The notes beneath the pieces were generated by a model that ran no database searches, had not been told where the DNA came from, and saw only the letters and a list, made by a program, of their open reading frames with translations. DNA of 19,428 bases from an uncultured Flammeovirgaceae bacterium (GTDB taxonomy: Bacteria; Bacteroidota; Bacteroidia; Cytophagales; Cyclobacteriaceae). The stretch spans positions 1 through 19,428 of the forward strand of contig CAKZPJ010000592.1 of assembly GCA_937138955.1 (NCBI GenBank), read 5' to 3'. Below are positions 1-10,131 of this stretch, one piece after another; the stretch's first letter is position 1, and each line of letters starts with the position of its first letter. Made by a program: the position numbers and the translations under genes.

Positions 1-817
1 GACTACGCTAGGAATTATACTGGATGTGATCAAAAAGAAGCGTGGCGAATACCGCTGGTTTGGCGACTTGCCCTCGGCCGAAAGCCGTAAGAAGATCGGA
101 GCCATTCTGGAAACGCCGGTGTTTTATCCGTACCTTTCGGCGGTAGACAATCTCAAAATTATTGCGCTAATTAAGGGAGCGAATGAAAGTCGGATTGATG
201 CCGTACTAGAAACCGTTGATTTGCACGAACGTAGGCACGATGCATTTAAAGGGTACTCACTCGGAATGAAGCAGCGGTTAGCCATTGCTTCGGCTTTGCT
301 GGCTGACCCAGAAGTGATGATTCTGGACGAACCCACCAATGGTCTTGACCCGCAGGGTATTGCCGAAATTCGCCAACTCATTATTCAAATCGCCCAGCAG
401 GGGAAAACGATTATTTTGGCTAGTCACTTGCTGGATGAAGTGCAAAAGGTTTGCTCTCACTTTGCGGTGCTGAAGAAAGGAAAGCTGATTTACTCCGGCA
501 GTGTAGATGAAGCCCTCACCGGAACCGATACGGTAGAAGTAGCCGCCGATGATATGAACTTACTGGAAGAAACCATCCAGCAATTCACCCACACTGAATC
601 TGTTCGTCCGGAAAAGCAGTTTCTACGAGTACGATTAACCAACAATCAGAATAGTGTTGATCTTAATCGATTTTTGATTGAAAGAGGAATTATTGTCTCG
701 CATCTTTCGCAGCGTACCAATAGTCTAGAGCAGCAGTTTCTGCAAATTCTAGCAACTGACCCAACTTCAACCAATAACTCCCCCCTCGCCAACCAAACCG
801 CTTCGAACCATGCCTAG
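1..817 (+). CDS. ABC transporter ATP-binding protein, 5'-truncated by window edge
   Basis: This is the nucleotide-binding subunit of an ABC-2 type exporter of the BcrA/GldA-like group. It hydrolyses ATP on the cytoplasmic side to drive the permease encoded next. The frame is open to the window start, and its first residues (TTLGIIL) look like the end of a Walker A motif (GKSTT), so the true start lies outside. The ABC signature YSLGMKQ, Walker B (VMILDEPTNGLDP) and the switch histidine (ASHLLDE) are all present. The Q-loop position reads GAILETP, with Glu instead of Gln, which is usual for this group. The C-terminal 80 or so residues after the ATPase core are variable and low in motifs. The stop overlaps the permease start by 8 bp, indicating translational coupling. 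The substrate cannot be told from sequence. Confidence 0.93.
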   Translation, partial: TTLGIILDVIKKKRGEYRWFGDLPSAESRKKIGAILETPVFYPYLSAVDNLKIIALIKGANESRIDAVLETVDLHERRHDAFKGYSLGMKQRLAIASALLADPEVMILDEPTNGLDPQGIAEIRQLIIQIAQQGKTIILASHLLDEVQKVCSHFAVLKKGKLIYSGSVDEALTGTDTVEVAADDMNLLEETIQQFTHTESVRPEKQFLRVRLTNNQNSVDLNRFLIERGIIVSHLSQRTNSLEQQFLQILATDPTSTNNSPLANQTASNHA

Positions 818-1628
818 ACTAATTGCCATTGAATGGTTAAAGCTCAAAAGCTATCGCCCGTTTTGGATACTGATGATACTGTATTTTGTAGTACTCGGAC
901 TAGTGCTAAGTGGAGTAGGTTTCTTTCTGGAATACTTAGCTAGTGTCAACGGGGCTGAGCTTAATGGAATAGATCCGTCTATGGTGCCCTTCTACGATTT
1001 TGCCGACATCTGGCAGAACCTAACGTACATGGCTACCTTCCTAAAAATATTTTTAGGTTTCATCGTAGTGATTTCTATCACCAATGAATACAGCTACAAA
1101 ACCGTTCGTCAGCACGTTATAGATGGTCTCACCCGCTGGGAGTTTTTAGCTAGTAAGCTGTTAATTATCCTGACGATTACGGTAGTAAATACGCTATTCG
1201 TATTTATCTTAGGATTGATTCTGGGGTTGATCTATTCTCCGGTTAAGGGGATGGATGTTATTTTTACTAACGCTGATTTTCTGTTCGCCTATTTTCTGGA
1301 TGTAGGAGTATTTTTAACCTTTGCCTTGCTAGTTGGAATGCTCATCAAACGTACTGGATTTGCTATTGTGCTACTAGCGTTGTACACCTTTTTTCTGGAA
1401 CCTATCAGTGCGCTAATTCTATCTGAAGTATACAGTCAGTATACCTTTCATCAATACTTTCCTATTCGGGCAATTAACAACCTGATTCCGGTGCCCTTTG
1501 GTAAGTACGTATTTCAGGAGGTACAAGATTACGTAGCATTTGGCGATGTTGCCTTAGTGATTGCCTACGCCGGATTATTTATTTTTCTAAGCTACCGTCT
1601 GCTAAAAGCTCGAGATATTAGTGGATGA
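810..1628 (+). CDS. ABC-2 type transporter permease
   Basis: This is the membrane subunit partner of the preceding ATPase. It has 272 residues with six predicted membrane segments at about 17-38, 75-92, 115-142, 157-180, 183-205 and 244-264. The stretch after the second segment, around NEYSYKTVRQHVIDG (92-106), matches the conserved cytoplasmic coupling region of ABC-2 permeases (usually NEYxxGTxR). The ATG lies inside the last codons of the ATPase gene (8 bp overlap). No third subunit follows, so the complex is probably a dimer of each chain, although an upstream gene outside the window could belong. The function (lipid, peptide or drug export) is unknown. Confidence 0.88.
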   Translation: MPRLIAIEWLKLKSYRPFWILMILYFVVLGLVLSGVGFFLEYLASVNGAELNGIDPSMVPFYDFADIWQNLTYMATFLKIFLGFIVVISITNEYSYKTVRQHVIDGLTRWEFLASKLLIILTITVVNTLFVFILGLILGLIYSPVKGMDVIFTNADFLFAYFLDVGVFLTFALLVGMLIKRTGFAIVLLALYTFFLEPISALILSEVYSQYTFHQYFPIRAINNLIPVPFGKYVFQEVQDYVAFGDVALVIAYAGLFIFLSYRLLKARDISG

Positions 1629-1709
1629 AATTTTTACTTCTAAGATATGGTGGATATATCAGATATAACTATTTGTATCCGATGGATTACCAAATGATTG
1701 TTAAAAGGT

Positions 1710-1717
1710 TATCTTTG
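1710..1717 (+). promoter_or_regulatory. Candidate -7 promoter box for the Rpn-like nuclease gene
   Basis: TATCTTTG matches the Bacteroidota -7 consensus TAnnTTTG and lies 25 bp before the ATG at 1743, a normal distance. No good -33 TTTG is found 19-21 bp upstream, so the promoter would be weak or would need an activator. Confidence 0.4.
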
Positions 1718-1742
1718 CTATAAATAGTTCAACGTATTGATT

Positions 1743-2567
1743 ATGAACACTTTGAGCGAAAGATATATAAACCCATTAACTGACTTTGGATTTAAAAAGT
1801 TGTTTGGCACTGAGCCTAATAAAGTTCTCCTAATCGATTTTCTGAATCAGATACTTCCTGATAGACATAAAATAAAAGACTTAAATTACTCTAAAAATGA
1901 GCAGGTAGGGCTGAATGAGTTAGATAGAAAAGCAATTTTTGATTTGTACTGCGTAGGAGAATCTGGCGAGCGTTTCATTGTAGAACTGCAAAAAGCTAAA
2001 CAGAACTTTTTCAAAGACCGAAGCATTTACTATGCGTCTTTTCCTATTCAAGAACAGGCAAAAAAGGGAGACTGGGACTACCGTTTGTTCCCAGTATATA
2101 CTGTGGGAATTCTCGATTTTGTGTTTGATGACCATAAATCGGAGGACGGATTACTACATATTATTGAGTTGAAGAATCAACAGTGTGAAGTTTTTTTTGA
2201 TAAACTGAAGTTCATTTACATAGAACTACCGAAATTTCATAAACAGGAAGACGAGTTAGAATCTCAATTTGACAAATGGCTATACGTTTTTCGCCACTTA
2301 TCGAGACTACAAAATCGCCCTAAGCAGCTACAAAATAAAATATTCAAGAGACTCTTTGAGGCAGCAGAAATAGCAAAATTCTCTTCCGGGGAAAGAGAAG
2401 CTTACGAAGAGAGCTTAAAGTACTATCGGGATTTAAAAAATGTGGTTAATACTTCTCGCTGGGAGGGTATCAAAGAGGTCGCCAAGAATATGAAAGAAAA
2501 AGGAATGGCTACCTCTGACATTTCTGCACTATCAGGGCTAAATTTAGAAGAGATCGCCAAACTATGA
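1743..2567 (+). CDS. Rpn family recombination-promoting nuclease / putative transposase (PD-(D/E)XK)
   Basis: This 274-residue protein belongs to the Rpn/PDDEXK_2 family, whose characterised E. coli members (RpnA-E) are DNA endonucleases that promote RecA-independent recombination. The family N-terminal block (NPLTDFGFKKLFG, about 10-22) is intact. The likely catalytic residues are D67 (IFDLY) and E81/Q83 (VELQKA), the D...ExQ form of the PD-(D/E)XK site. The C-terminus (MKEKGMATSDISALSGLNLEEIAKL region) is the typical short helical repeat of the family. A TTG at 1737 is also in frame, but the ATG at 1743 gives the usual N-terminus. The gene stands alone, with no terminal inverted repeats seen around it. 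It appears complete rather than decayed. Confidence 0.9.
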   Translation: MNTLSERYINPLTDFGFKKLFGTEPNKVLLIDFLNQILPDRHKIKDLNYSKNEQVGLNELDRKAIFDLYCVGESGERFIVELQKAKQNFFKDRSIYYASFPIQEQAKKGDWDYRLFPVYTVGILDFVFDDHKSEDGLLHIIELKNQQCEVFFDKLKFIYIELPKFHKQEDELESQFDKWLYVFRHLSRLQNRPKQLQNKIFKRLFEAAEIAKFSSGEREAYEESLKYYRDLKNVVNTSRWEGIKEVAKNMKEKGMATSDISALSGLNLEEIAKL

Positions 2568-2610
2568 ATAAGGTTGGTATACATTTGTACTATACATTAA
2601 ACATAGTTGA

Positions 2611-2638
2611 AGCCATACTTCACTAAAGAAGTACGGCT
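2611..2638. terminator. Bidirectional hairpin between convergent genes
   Basis: An 11-bp stem (AGCCATACTTC / GAAGTACGGCT) with a 6-nt loop sits between the ends of the rightward nuclease gene and the leftward DUF4136 gene. On the minus strand the single mismatch becomes a G-U pair. T-rich sequence follows on the plus side (TTTCACTTT), but the U-tract is poor. The position supports a shared terminator. Confidence 0.5.
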
Positions 2639-2662
2639 TTCACTTTATACTTAAATCAAAAA

Positions 2663-3253
2663 TTATTTACCCATCTGAGCTGTTCGATCTTCACCGGCTC
2701 GGCGTCCGTATTCGGAGAATACTAAGGTTACCGCGTTTTTAAGAGTTTCTTCACGGTTCTTCATTTCCACTTCCAATACGCTAGGAGCGTAGCCCTGCCA
2801 TATCAATTGTTTCTTTTCTCGATCAATCAGATCAATTACCAGATCACCCTCTTTAGCTTGGTCAATGTTGCTATTGAACGAAGAACCACCCATCCACCAC
2901 AAGCCACCGTAGAAGCCTGGGTTATAATTCTGTGAACCGCTAATCCGATTCTCAACCATTACTTGCGAGTTCACCAATAGATCAGGATTCTCACTAGAAA
3001 GTGTGTAGCCTCGTCCCTCCATTTCTCGTTGTACGGCTTCTTTTAAGCGTTTTTTTATCAGCGTATTGTAGAACAGAGGTTCATTCCCTTCGGTTTCGCT
3101 GTGTTCTTGCTGAAATTCGTCCGCCCAGTAGAAAGTAGTATAATTGCTAAAGTCAGCGTCTCGATCGTAATCAGTCAGCACTGAATATGAAGTAGTACAA
3201 CGAACCAGCAAAAAACTGATTGCTACTATTCCTAATATCTGTATCGTTTTCAT
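2663..3253 (-). CDS. DUF4136 domain lipoprotein
   Basis: This is a small predicted lipoprotein of unknown function. An upstream in-frame ATG exists at 3286. The start at 3253 (MKTIQILG) is preferred because it places the hydrophobic signal segment at the N-terminus, followed by the lipobox-like LLVRC, with Cys about residue 18. The mature part begins with the family features YDRDADFSNYTTFYW and ends with GDLVIDLIDREKKQLIWQG, the conserved beta strands that define DUF4136. A glycine- and tryptophan-rich patch (GGLWWMGG) lies between them. It should be anchored to a membrane facing the periplasm. It is transcribed alone and converges on the nuclease gene. Confidence 0.85.
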   Translation of the reverse strand: MKTIQILGIVAISFLLVRCTTSYSVLTDYDRDADFSNYTTFYWADEFQQEHSETEGNEPLFYNTLIKKRLKEAVQREMEGRGYTLSSENPDLLVNSQVMVENRISGSQNYNPGFYGGLWWMGGSSFNSNIDQAKEGDLVIDLIDREKKQLIWQGYAPSVLEVEMKNREETLKNAVTLVFSEYGRRAGEDRTAQMGK

Positions 3254-3501
3254 AACTATTCGGTTAAGTGAAAAAAAAATATGCAACTTCTAGCTGCTAT
3301 TCTGTCTATTTTAAACGTACAGCAGAAGCATAAACGTATCTAAAAATCTAGTTAGAAGTAAAAATTCCTTTAGAAGGACTCTAACGTATTTGCTGTTAAA
3401 GCATTGATAGTTATGTTATTGCAACAATAAAAAGTAGAAAATGTTGAGGGCAATAAGCAAAAGCCCCAAATCATCTCGTGTTTTGCTCACGTAATACGTT
3501 G

Positions 3502-4236
3502 TTAGACTTGGTTCTCAAGGGGTGCTTCCGACTTTTCGGAATAACGAGGATAATGCACCATTTTCTGGTAGGTCTTCAGCAACGTTTGGGGTGAGAAGCC
3601 GAGGCGATACATCAGAAATATAATACTGTTGGCAACGTTTACTCTGAAGTAACTATTGTCTTGGTACTTACGGGCTGAAATTAGCGTGGAATCAGGCATC
3701 ACCACGAACTTCCTCATCTTCTGCGACCGACGAATAAAGTCAAAATCTTCCATTACTACGTAGTACTCATCGTAGCCGTTAAGCTGCTCGAAATGGTCGC
3801 GCGTAACAAATAGCGTTTGGTCACCTCCCCGACAGGAAACCCAGTTGAAGCGCGTTAGAAAACCATTGAGTTTCAGAAAAGGATGCTCGTCTTCAAACTG
3901 GCTGCGGTAACTACCACTGGTATAGCCTTGCTGTACGCAGTTACCAATATCGCTCAGATAATTAGCCGGAGGATACGTATCGGCATGGACGAAATACAGC
4001 ACGTTGCCTTGGGATTGGCTAACAGCATAGTTCATCTGAGCGGCTCGTCCCTTCCGGGGGGAATGTAACACACAAGCTCCAGTAGCCATTGCTTGGGCGA
4101 TGGTACTGTCGGTGCTACCACCGTCGCAAACAATAACCTCGGCTAACGTTGCATTGCAGTTCTTTAACAAGTAGGTCACCAACTTACCTATTTTTTCTTC
4201 TTCGTTGTATGTCGGGATAATGACACTTATCTTCAT
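3502..4236 (-). CDS. TIGR04283-like family 2 glycosyltransferase
   Basis: This is a 244-residue GT-A fold glycosyltransferase of family 2 that transfers a sugar from a nucleotide-sugar donor to an unknown acceptor. Visible motifs are the N-terminal strand and loop SVIIPTYNEEEKI (4-16), DGGSTD (38-43), GRAAQMN (63-69), a DxD-like HAD (84-86), GDQ (138-140) and MEDFDF (162-167). The GRAxQMN, HAD and GDQ combination fits the TIGR04283 subgroup, often linked to rSAM/selenodomain neighbourhoods, but no such neighbours are seen here. There is no clear membrane segment, so it is cytoplasmic or peripheral. It is divergent from the DUF547 gene across a 120-bp gap. Confidence 0.87.
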   Translation of the reverse strand: MKISVIIPTYNEEEKIGKLVTYLLKNCNATLAEVIVCDGGSTDSTIAQAMATGACVLHSPRKGRAAQMNYAVSQSQGNVLYFVHADTYPPANYLSDIGNCVQQGYTSGSYRSQFEDEHPFLKLNGFLTRFNWVSCRGGDQTLFVTRDHFEQLNGYDEYYVVMEDFDFIRRSQKMRKFVVMPDSTLISARKYQDNSYFRVNVANSIIFLMYRLGFSPQTLLKTYQKMVHYPRYSEKSEAPLENQV

Positions 4237-4356
4237 AGTCAGTACACTTCACAGTCCTTGTCCGCGTTTCCAATTACTATCGTAAATCTGTTTCTTTTAA
4301 AAGTACGTAATAGTAACCACTAACGGATTTTCTCTACTACTTCAAATACTAAATTC

Positions 4357-5175
4357 ATGAAAATGTTCACTAATATTTTTTTACTATTTTCGGCGTCTTT
4401 GCTGCTCATGTGCTCTTCTGCCAAAAAAGGTCAGCTGGCTCCCCACAAAAAACCATATCCTAACGTGACTCTTTCTAAGGAATTAGTAAGTGCCGCACGC
4501 GATGGAAAAGATGCCGCTAAGATTATGGACAAGCTAGCGACCGTCTCGGTAGAAGAGTTATCGGCTGAACTAGATTCTGATGAAGCGAAAAAAGCCTTCT
4601 GGATTAATGTGTACAATGGTTCAGTACAGCACATTCTGATAAAACAACCGGAGCTATTTGAAGATCGGGGAGCCTTTTTTAAGAAAGATCAGATCACGAT
4701 AGCGGGCGAACTGTTAAGTCTGGATAAAATTGAACACGGTATTATCCGCGGCTCAAAAATTAAGTGGCTATTGGGACTAGTATCCGATCCCTTCGCTGAC
4801 AAATACGAGCGTACTTTCCGAACTGATATTGCTGATGGGCGGATACATTTTGCGTTGAACTGCGGAGCAAAAAGCTGCCCCTACATTGCGATCTACGACG
4901 CCCCCTACATGGATGAGCAACTGGATGAGATTTCTCAACAGTTTCTGAATCGCACTAGCACTTACGAGCCGGAAAACGGGAAGGTAAATGTAACTTCGCT
5001 GTTCAGTTGGTTCCGCGGTGACTTTGGTGGTAAAAACGGTATCCGCGATTTTCTGCGGAAATACGAAGTAATTCCCCAAGAAGCTGATCCATCTTTATCC
5101 TTCAAAGACTACGACTGGACCCTAGAATTAGGAAACTACACTGAGTTAAGTGCGGGAAAAACGGCAGCAAGATAG
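4357..5175 (+). CDS. DUF547 domain lipoprotein
   Basis: This is a predicted lipoprotein of 272 residues. It has a short hydrophobic signal and a lipobox-like LLLMC, with Cys19 as the likely acylated residue. The DUF547 core is clear: AFWINVYN (80-87), IEHGIIRG (125-132) and HFALNCGAKSCP (164-175), followed by the YMDEQLDEISQQFLN helix. The conserved His, Asn and Cys in the last motif suggest an active or ligand-binding site, but the family's biochemical role is not established. The start ATG at 4357 gives MKMF; an ATG two codons later would work equally well. The gene is monocistronic and divergent from the glycosyltransferase. Confidence 0.88.
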   Translation: MKMFTNIFLLFSASLLLMCSSAKKGQLAPHKKPYPNVTLSKELVSAARDGKDAAKIMDKLATVSVEELSAELDSDEAKKAFWINVYNGSVQHILIKQPELFEDRGAFFKKDQITIAGELLSLDKIEHGIIRGSKIKWLLGLVSDPFADKYERTFRTDIADGRIHFALNCGAKSCPYIAIYDAPYMDEQLDEISQQFLNRTSTYEPENGKVNVTSLFSWFRGDFGGKNGIRDFLRKYEVIPQEADPSLSFKDYDWTLELGNYTELSAGKTAAR

Positions 5176-5249
5176 TAGGGTCAGTCTACAGGTACTCGTA
5201 GTCCCCTTCATATACTTGTATCGTAACTTCTGCAACCACCTCTTGGTAT

Positions 5250-5501
5250 ATGGATTATCTATTAGAAAAGATATCTGATCAACTACCTGTTCTTTTAACT
5301 GCTCCGATAAGCGTTTATCTTATCCTCAAATATGTCAGCTTCCGTGCCAAGGATTCTCAACTATTTGGTTTACGTAAAATGATTGTCAAAATAAGAATGG
5401 CCATTATTATTAAAAATATTATCTCAATCTGGGTGAATATATCAATAGCCTCTACTGCCTCATTACTAGCTATCATTTGTCTTTTCCCCTCATTTAGCTG
5501 A
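5250..5501 (+). pseudogene. Doubtful small ORF, possibly an N-terminal gene remnant
   Basis: The first 40 or so residues (MDYLLEKISDQLPVLLTAPI and following) read like a real membrane-protein N-terminus: a short amphipathic lead, one hydrophobic segment, then a basic turn. From 5357 onward the frame runs antisense through the 3' end of the sensor gene on the other strand, and there the peptide loses protein-like character. The best reading is a truncated fragment or a chance ORF. No family is recognised. Confidence 0.22.
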
Positions 5502-5950
5502 ACCTTTGACAGTTCATAAAGACCATTGACAATTTTATCTAGGCTATTCACCATGTTGTCGTTAACCTTTAAACCTGAACTAACGAACTCACTTTCTGAA
5601 CTCATTAATCTATTTAGATTTCTCTTTAAGTCATTAAATAACTTTTGTTCCTCACTGGTTAGTTTAGTCCGTTCATACCTCCTTAACAGATCTTGCATTT
5701 CGCGATTAACTTCGCCATTCTTCTGCTGGAAAAATGAAGAATCAGATACTGCTATCGCAATCTCTTTTTTGTGAATCAACAACGACATTTCAAAGATGAG
5801 ATCATTAGCCACGATTCTATCTTCATAAATTGTTATAACGGAGTTTCTTAGTCGGTCAAAGTTACCTTGATCTATGAGGCTAGTGGTTAGCACAATGACG
5901 AAGACTAACAGAATACCGGCTATCCATTTAATTTTGTTCAGTAGATTCAT
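5357..5950 (-). CDS. Membrane-anchored 4HB_MCP-type sensor protein without output domain
   Basis: This 197-residue protein has one membrane segment at each end (about 8-26 and 172-192) flanking a periplasmic region of about 145 residues made of long, charged heptad-like helices. That is the layout of the four-helix-bundle ligand-binding domain of chemoreceptors (4HB_MCP). The helix starting YEDRIVANDLIFEMSLLIHK (42-61) is typical of Bacteroidota members. After the second segment only five residues remain (RKPNS), so there is no HAMP, methyl-accepting or kinase domain. It may partner with a separate signalling protein; none is adjacent. The ATG at 5950 places the first membrane helix normally. 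The family assignment is by resemblance. Confidence 0.75.
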   Translation of the reverse strand: MNLLNKIKWIAGILLVFVIVLTTSLIDQGNFDRLRNSVITIYEDRIVANDLIFEMSLLIHKKEIAIAVSDSSFFQQKNGEVNREMQDLLRRYERTKLTSEEQKLFNDLKRNLNRLMSSESEFVSSGLKVNDNMVNSLDKIVNGLYELSKVQLNEGKRQMIASNEAVEAIDIFTQIEIIFLIIMAILILTIILRKPNS

Positions 5951-6022
5951 TTGAATTCACTTTTTTTAAAACATAAGTCTCCCGAAAGGTACGATATATA
6001 ATTTGAGCAACCCTTACCTTAT

Positions 6023-6186
6023 TCTTAGAAGCTGTTTCAGTTAGTTTTTTCGGGCTACAACCGCTTGGCGGTCCGAATCGTTACTTTTTCAGTCCGTAGC
6101 GCTGCTACGCTCTTCAAAAGTGCCTTGTTTCGCTCCAAAATCCGCTGTTTTCGCTATCGAACTAATAACTGAAACAGCTTCTTAGA
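6023..6186. repeat. 164-bp MITE-like element with terminal inverted repeats
   Basis: The ends are inverted repeats: 6023-6043 and 6166-6186 match at 20 of 21 positions, with an uninterrupted core of 17 bp (AGAAGCTGTTTCAGTTA at the left, its reverse complement at the right). The interior has two further perfect hairpins: CCGC-TTG-GCGG at 6061-6071 and CGTAGC-GCT-GCTACG at 6095-6109. No ORF of note lies within. The pentamer CTTAT occurs at 6018-6022 and 6190-6194, close to but not exactly at the ends, so a target duplication is uncertain. This fits a non-autonomous mobile element or a structured repeat. Confidence 0.55.
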
Positions 6187-6230
6187 TTTCTTATGTATAG
6201 ATAACCCTGTTCGGGCTAGATTTATCCACT

Positions 6231-6350
6231 TTACTGTTGCCACGATTTAGCGACTCTTCTAAACTCATCATGGGTTTTTGTCTCGCCTATACCTAACTGT
6301 TGAAGCTCTTCTTCTACTTTCTCAATAAAACTAAAAAAGGGAAACTGTTT
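6231..6350 (-). pseudogene. Short ORF remnant (39 codons) downstream of katG
   Basis: On the minus strand an open stretch of 39 codons ends at TAA (6231-6233). It has no ATG, and an in-frame TGA at 6351-6353 precedes it. The peptide (IEKVEEELQQLGIGETKTHD, then EFRRVAKSWQQ) is charged, helical and protein-like, resembling the C-terminal tail of a lost gene. Its 5' part overlaps the katG terminator. No family is recognised. Confidence 0.25.
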
Positions 6351-6364
6351 TCAGCTTCCCTTTT
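6333..6364 (-). terminator. Intrinsic terminator of katG
   Basis: Read on the minus strand, a 13-bp stem (AAAAGGGAAGCTG / CAGTTTCCCTTTT, one G-U pair) with a 4-nt loop overlaps and runs into a six-T tract. It lies 24 nt after the katG stop. This is a strong Rho-independent terminator. Confidence 0.85.
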
Positions 6365-6388
6365 CTTATTGAATCACTTAAATATGAT

Positions 6389-8750
<2,362 letters not shown>

Positions 8751-9030
8751 ATAATTATAAACAAAGCCTATGAGTTAACCTGAGTGCTAAATACTATAAA
8801 ATCAGCTTTGTATATTCATACTTAGCTTGACTCTTGCCTTGTATATTTCTAGTCAATATGGGATATAATTGTTATACCTGAATTGATTCAGGTGATTAGC
8901 TTCTGCTCCTGAATAGGATTCATACGATTAGTGCTATAGCAATAAGCATTTTAAACAGAATGTAACAATCCAACTAATCATAGCCGGAAAGAACTTCTGA
9001 TAGGATCATGAATGAACTGCAAACGGATTA
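8751..9030. other. Intergenic region between katG operator and DUF6691 gene
   Basis: The stretch is AT-rich with no supported gene. It contains a perfect hairpin at 8876-8893 (ACCTGAA-TTGA-TTCAGGT), not followed by a T-tract on either strand, and a 7-bp inverted repeat ACAAAGC / GCTTTGT at 8761-8767 and 8805-8811. No terminator for the leftward sulfur cluster was recognised. Confidence 0.5.
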
Positions 9031-9501
9031 CTAGTGCGGTAGCTTGTCCCGAAAGTATCCATAAACCCAAGTACCTAGGATTGCACTGAACAAGGGTACC
9101 AGAATAATGCTGAACCCGTTACCAACTAGCGCGAACAGCGGGCCGGGACAAGCTCCGGTTAATGCCCACCCCAATCCAAAGATAATTCCGCCTACTAAAG
9201 TACCTGTATGAAATTTCTTAGGTCTTAACACAATTTTTTCACCATCGGCTGACTTAAGGTTAAGCCAACGAATCAGAAAAACAGAGAGCATACCAACCAT
9301 TACGGCTGAGCCAATCACGCCGTACATATGAAAAGCCTCGAAGCGAAACATTTCTTGAATACGAAACCAGGAGATTACTTCGGCCTTAGTCAGCACAAAG
9401 CCGAAGAAGACGCCAAGTAATAAGAATTTTATGTAATGGGAAAGTAGTGAGGTAAAGTCCGAAGTCTTTTCTGGACTTTCTTTTACAATAGAATGAGTCA
9501 T
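9031..9501 (-). CDS. DUF6691 / YeeE-YedE half-transporter (C-terminal half type)
   Basis: This 156-residue inner-membrane protein has four predicted membrane segments, at about 23-40, 57-79, 99-118 and 128-148. The motif WALTGACPGP (112-121) with C118 matches the conserved Cys motif of the second half of YeeE/YedE (TsuA-like) transporters. That family carries thiosulfate or related sulfur species through conserved cysteines. Full-length members are a single chain; here the two halves are separate genes. It lies 12 bp after the stop of the partner gene, so the two are co-translated and probably assemble together. The substrate in this organism is inferred, not shown. Confidence 0.85.
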   Translation of the reverse strand: MTHSIVKESPEKTSDFTSLLSHYIKFLLLGVFFGFVLTKAEVISWFRIQEMFRFEAFHMYGVIGSAVMVGMLSVFLIRWLNLKSADGEKIVLRPKKFHTGTLVGGIIFGLGWALTGACPGPLFALVGNGFSIILVPLFSAILGTWVYGYFRDKLPH

Positions 9502-9513
9502 TTTCTCTCGAGT

Positions 9514-10071
9514 TTAGAACAGTAGGGGAAGAATAAAGTACGTAGCAGTGAGTCCACCAATAAAGAATCCAACAACCGCTATTAGTGAAGGCCACTGTAG
9601 ATAGGATAATCCCATAATGGCGTGGCCGGAAGTACAGCCTCCGGCGTAGCGAGTACCAAAACCTACCAAAAAACCACCGACGACCATAAATATTAGTCCT
9701 TGAACGGTAAATAAGTTGCTCCAAGAAAAAATATCAGTAGGTATAAAGCCATTGAATTCTTCTACACCCAGTGCTTTGAGTTGGGCGGTAGTTTCTCCGG
9801 TAACCTGTACTAGCTCGGTCATCGGCATAAAGAAGCTAGCTAGTACCCCACCCAACAAAATACCCGCCACAAAAACCAAGTTCCAGCGTTCGCTTCGCCA
9901 GTTATAGTGAAAGAACGGAATTTTCATAGGAGCGCAGGCTGCACACATATGCCTTAACGAAGAAGAGATGCCAAATTGCTTGTTGGCTAATAGCAGTAGT
10001 AGCGGAACCATCAGTCCGATAAGCGGCCCAGCTACATACCAAGGCCAGGGTTCGTATAGAAATGTTTTCAT
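9514..10071 (-). CDS. YeeE/YedE family half-transporter (N-terminal half type)
   Basis: This 185-residue inner-membrane protein has segments at about 12-30, 64-83, 121-140 and 160-182. GFGTRYAGGCTSGHAIMGLS (137-156) is the hallmark motif of YeeE/YedE proteins, with C146 in the sulfur-transfer position of the TsuA-like family. A second Cys pair, CAAC (43-46), lies just after the first segment and may face the substrate path. It forms a pair with the downstream DUF6691 gene and follows the DUF302 gene by 60 bp. A small hairpin (AGGAG-TACAG-CTCCT, 10084-10098) lies in that gap. Proposed job: uptake of thiosulfate, sulfide or another reduced sulfur compound. Confidence 0.88.
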   Translation of the reverse strand: MKTFLYEPWPWYVAGPLIGLMVPLLLLLANKQFGISSSLRHMCAACAPMKIPFFHYNWRSERWNLVFVAGILLGGVLASFFMPMTELVQVTGETTAQLKALGVEEFNGFIPTDIFSWSNLFTVQGLIFMVVGGFLVGFGTRYAGGCTSGHAIMGLSYLQWPSLIAVVGFFIGGLTATYFILPLLF

Positions 10072-10131
10072 AATATTGTTAGCAGGAGTACAGCTCCTCT
10101 TCTTATTGAATCAAGTTGCTTAAAATTATTT

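Larger units (their letters stand above)
5951..6388. other. 438-bp intergenic region between sensor gene and katG
   Basis: Reading left to right, this gap holds the upstream region of the leftward sensor gene (a poor -7 candidate, TACCTTTC on the minus strand), the 164-bp inverted-repeat element, the 39-codon ORF remnant and the katG terminator. Nothing else was recognised. Confidence 0.6.

Noticed and set aside
1743..2567. Nuclease gene as part of an insertion sequence
   Set aside because: No terminal inverted repeats or target duplications are visible around it, and Rpn-type genes usually stand alone without IS ends.
3448..3466. Possible terminator GGGC-n11-GCCC after the glycosyltransferase gene
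   Set aside because: Only a 4-bp stem with a long loop and no U-tract; too weak to annotate.
8751..8765. PerR box upstream of katG (ATATAATTATAAAC region)
   Set aside because: Only one half of the TTATAAT-n-ATTATAA consensus is kept; the adjacent OxyR-type pattern is far better supported.
8876..8893. Perfect 7-bp hairpin as a terminator of the sulfur cluster
   Set aside because: No T-tract follows on either strand, and it is about 140 bp past the last stop.
9386..9724. Minus-strand 112-codon ORF overlapping both transporter genes
   Set aside because: Different frame of the two YeeE-type genes, whose own frames carry clear family motifs.
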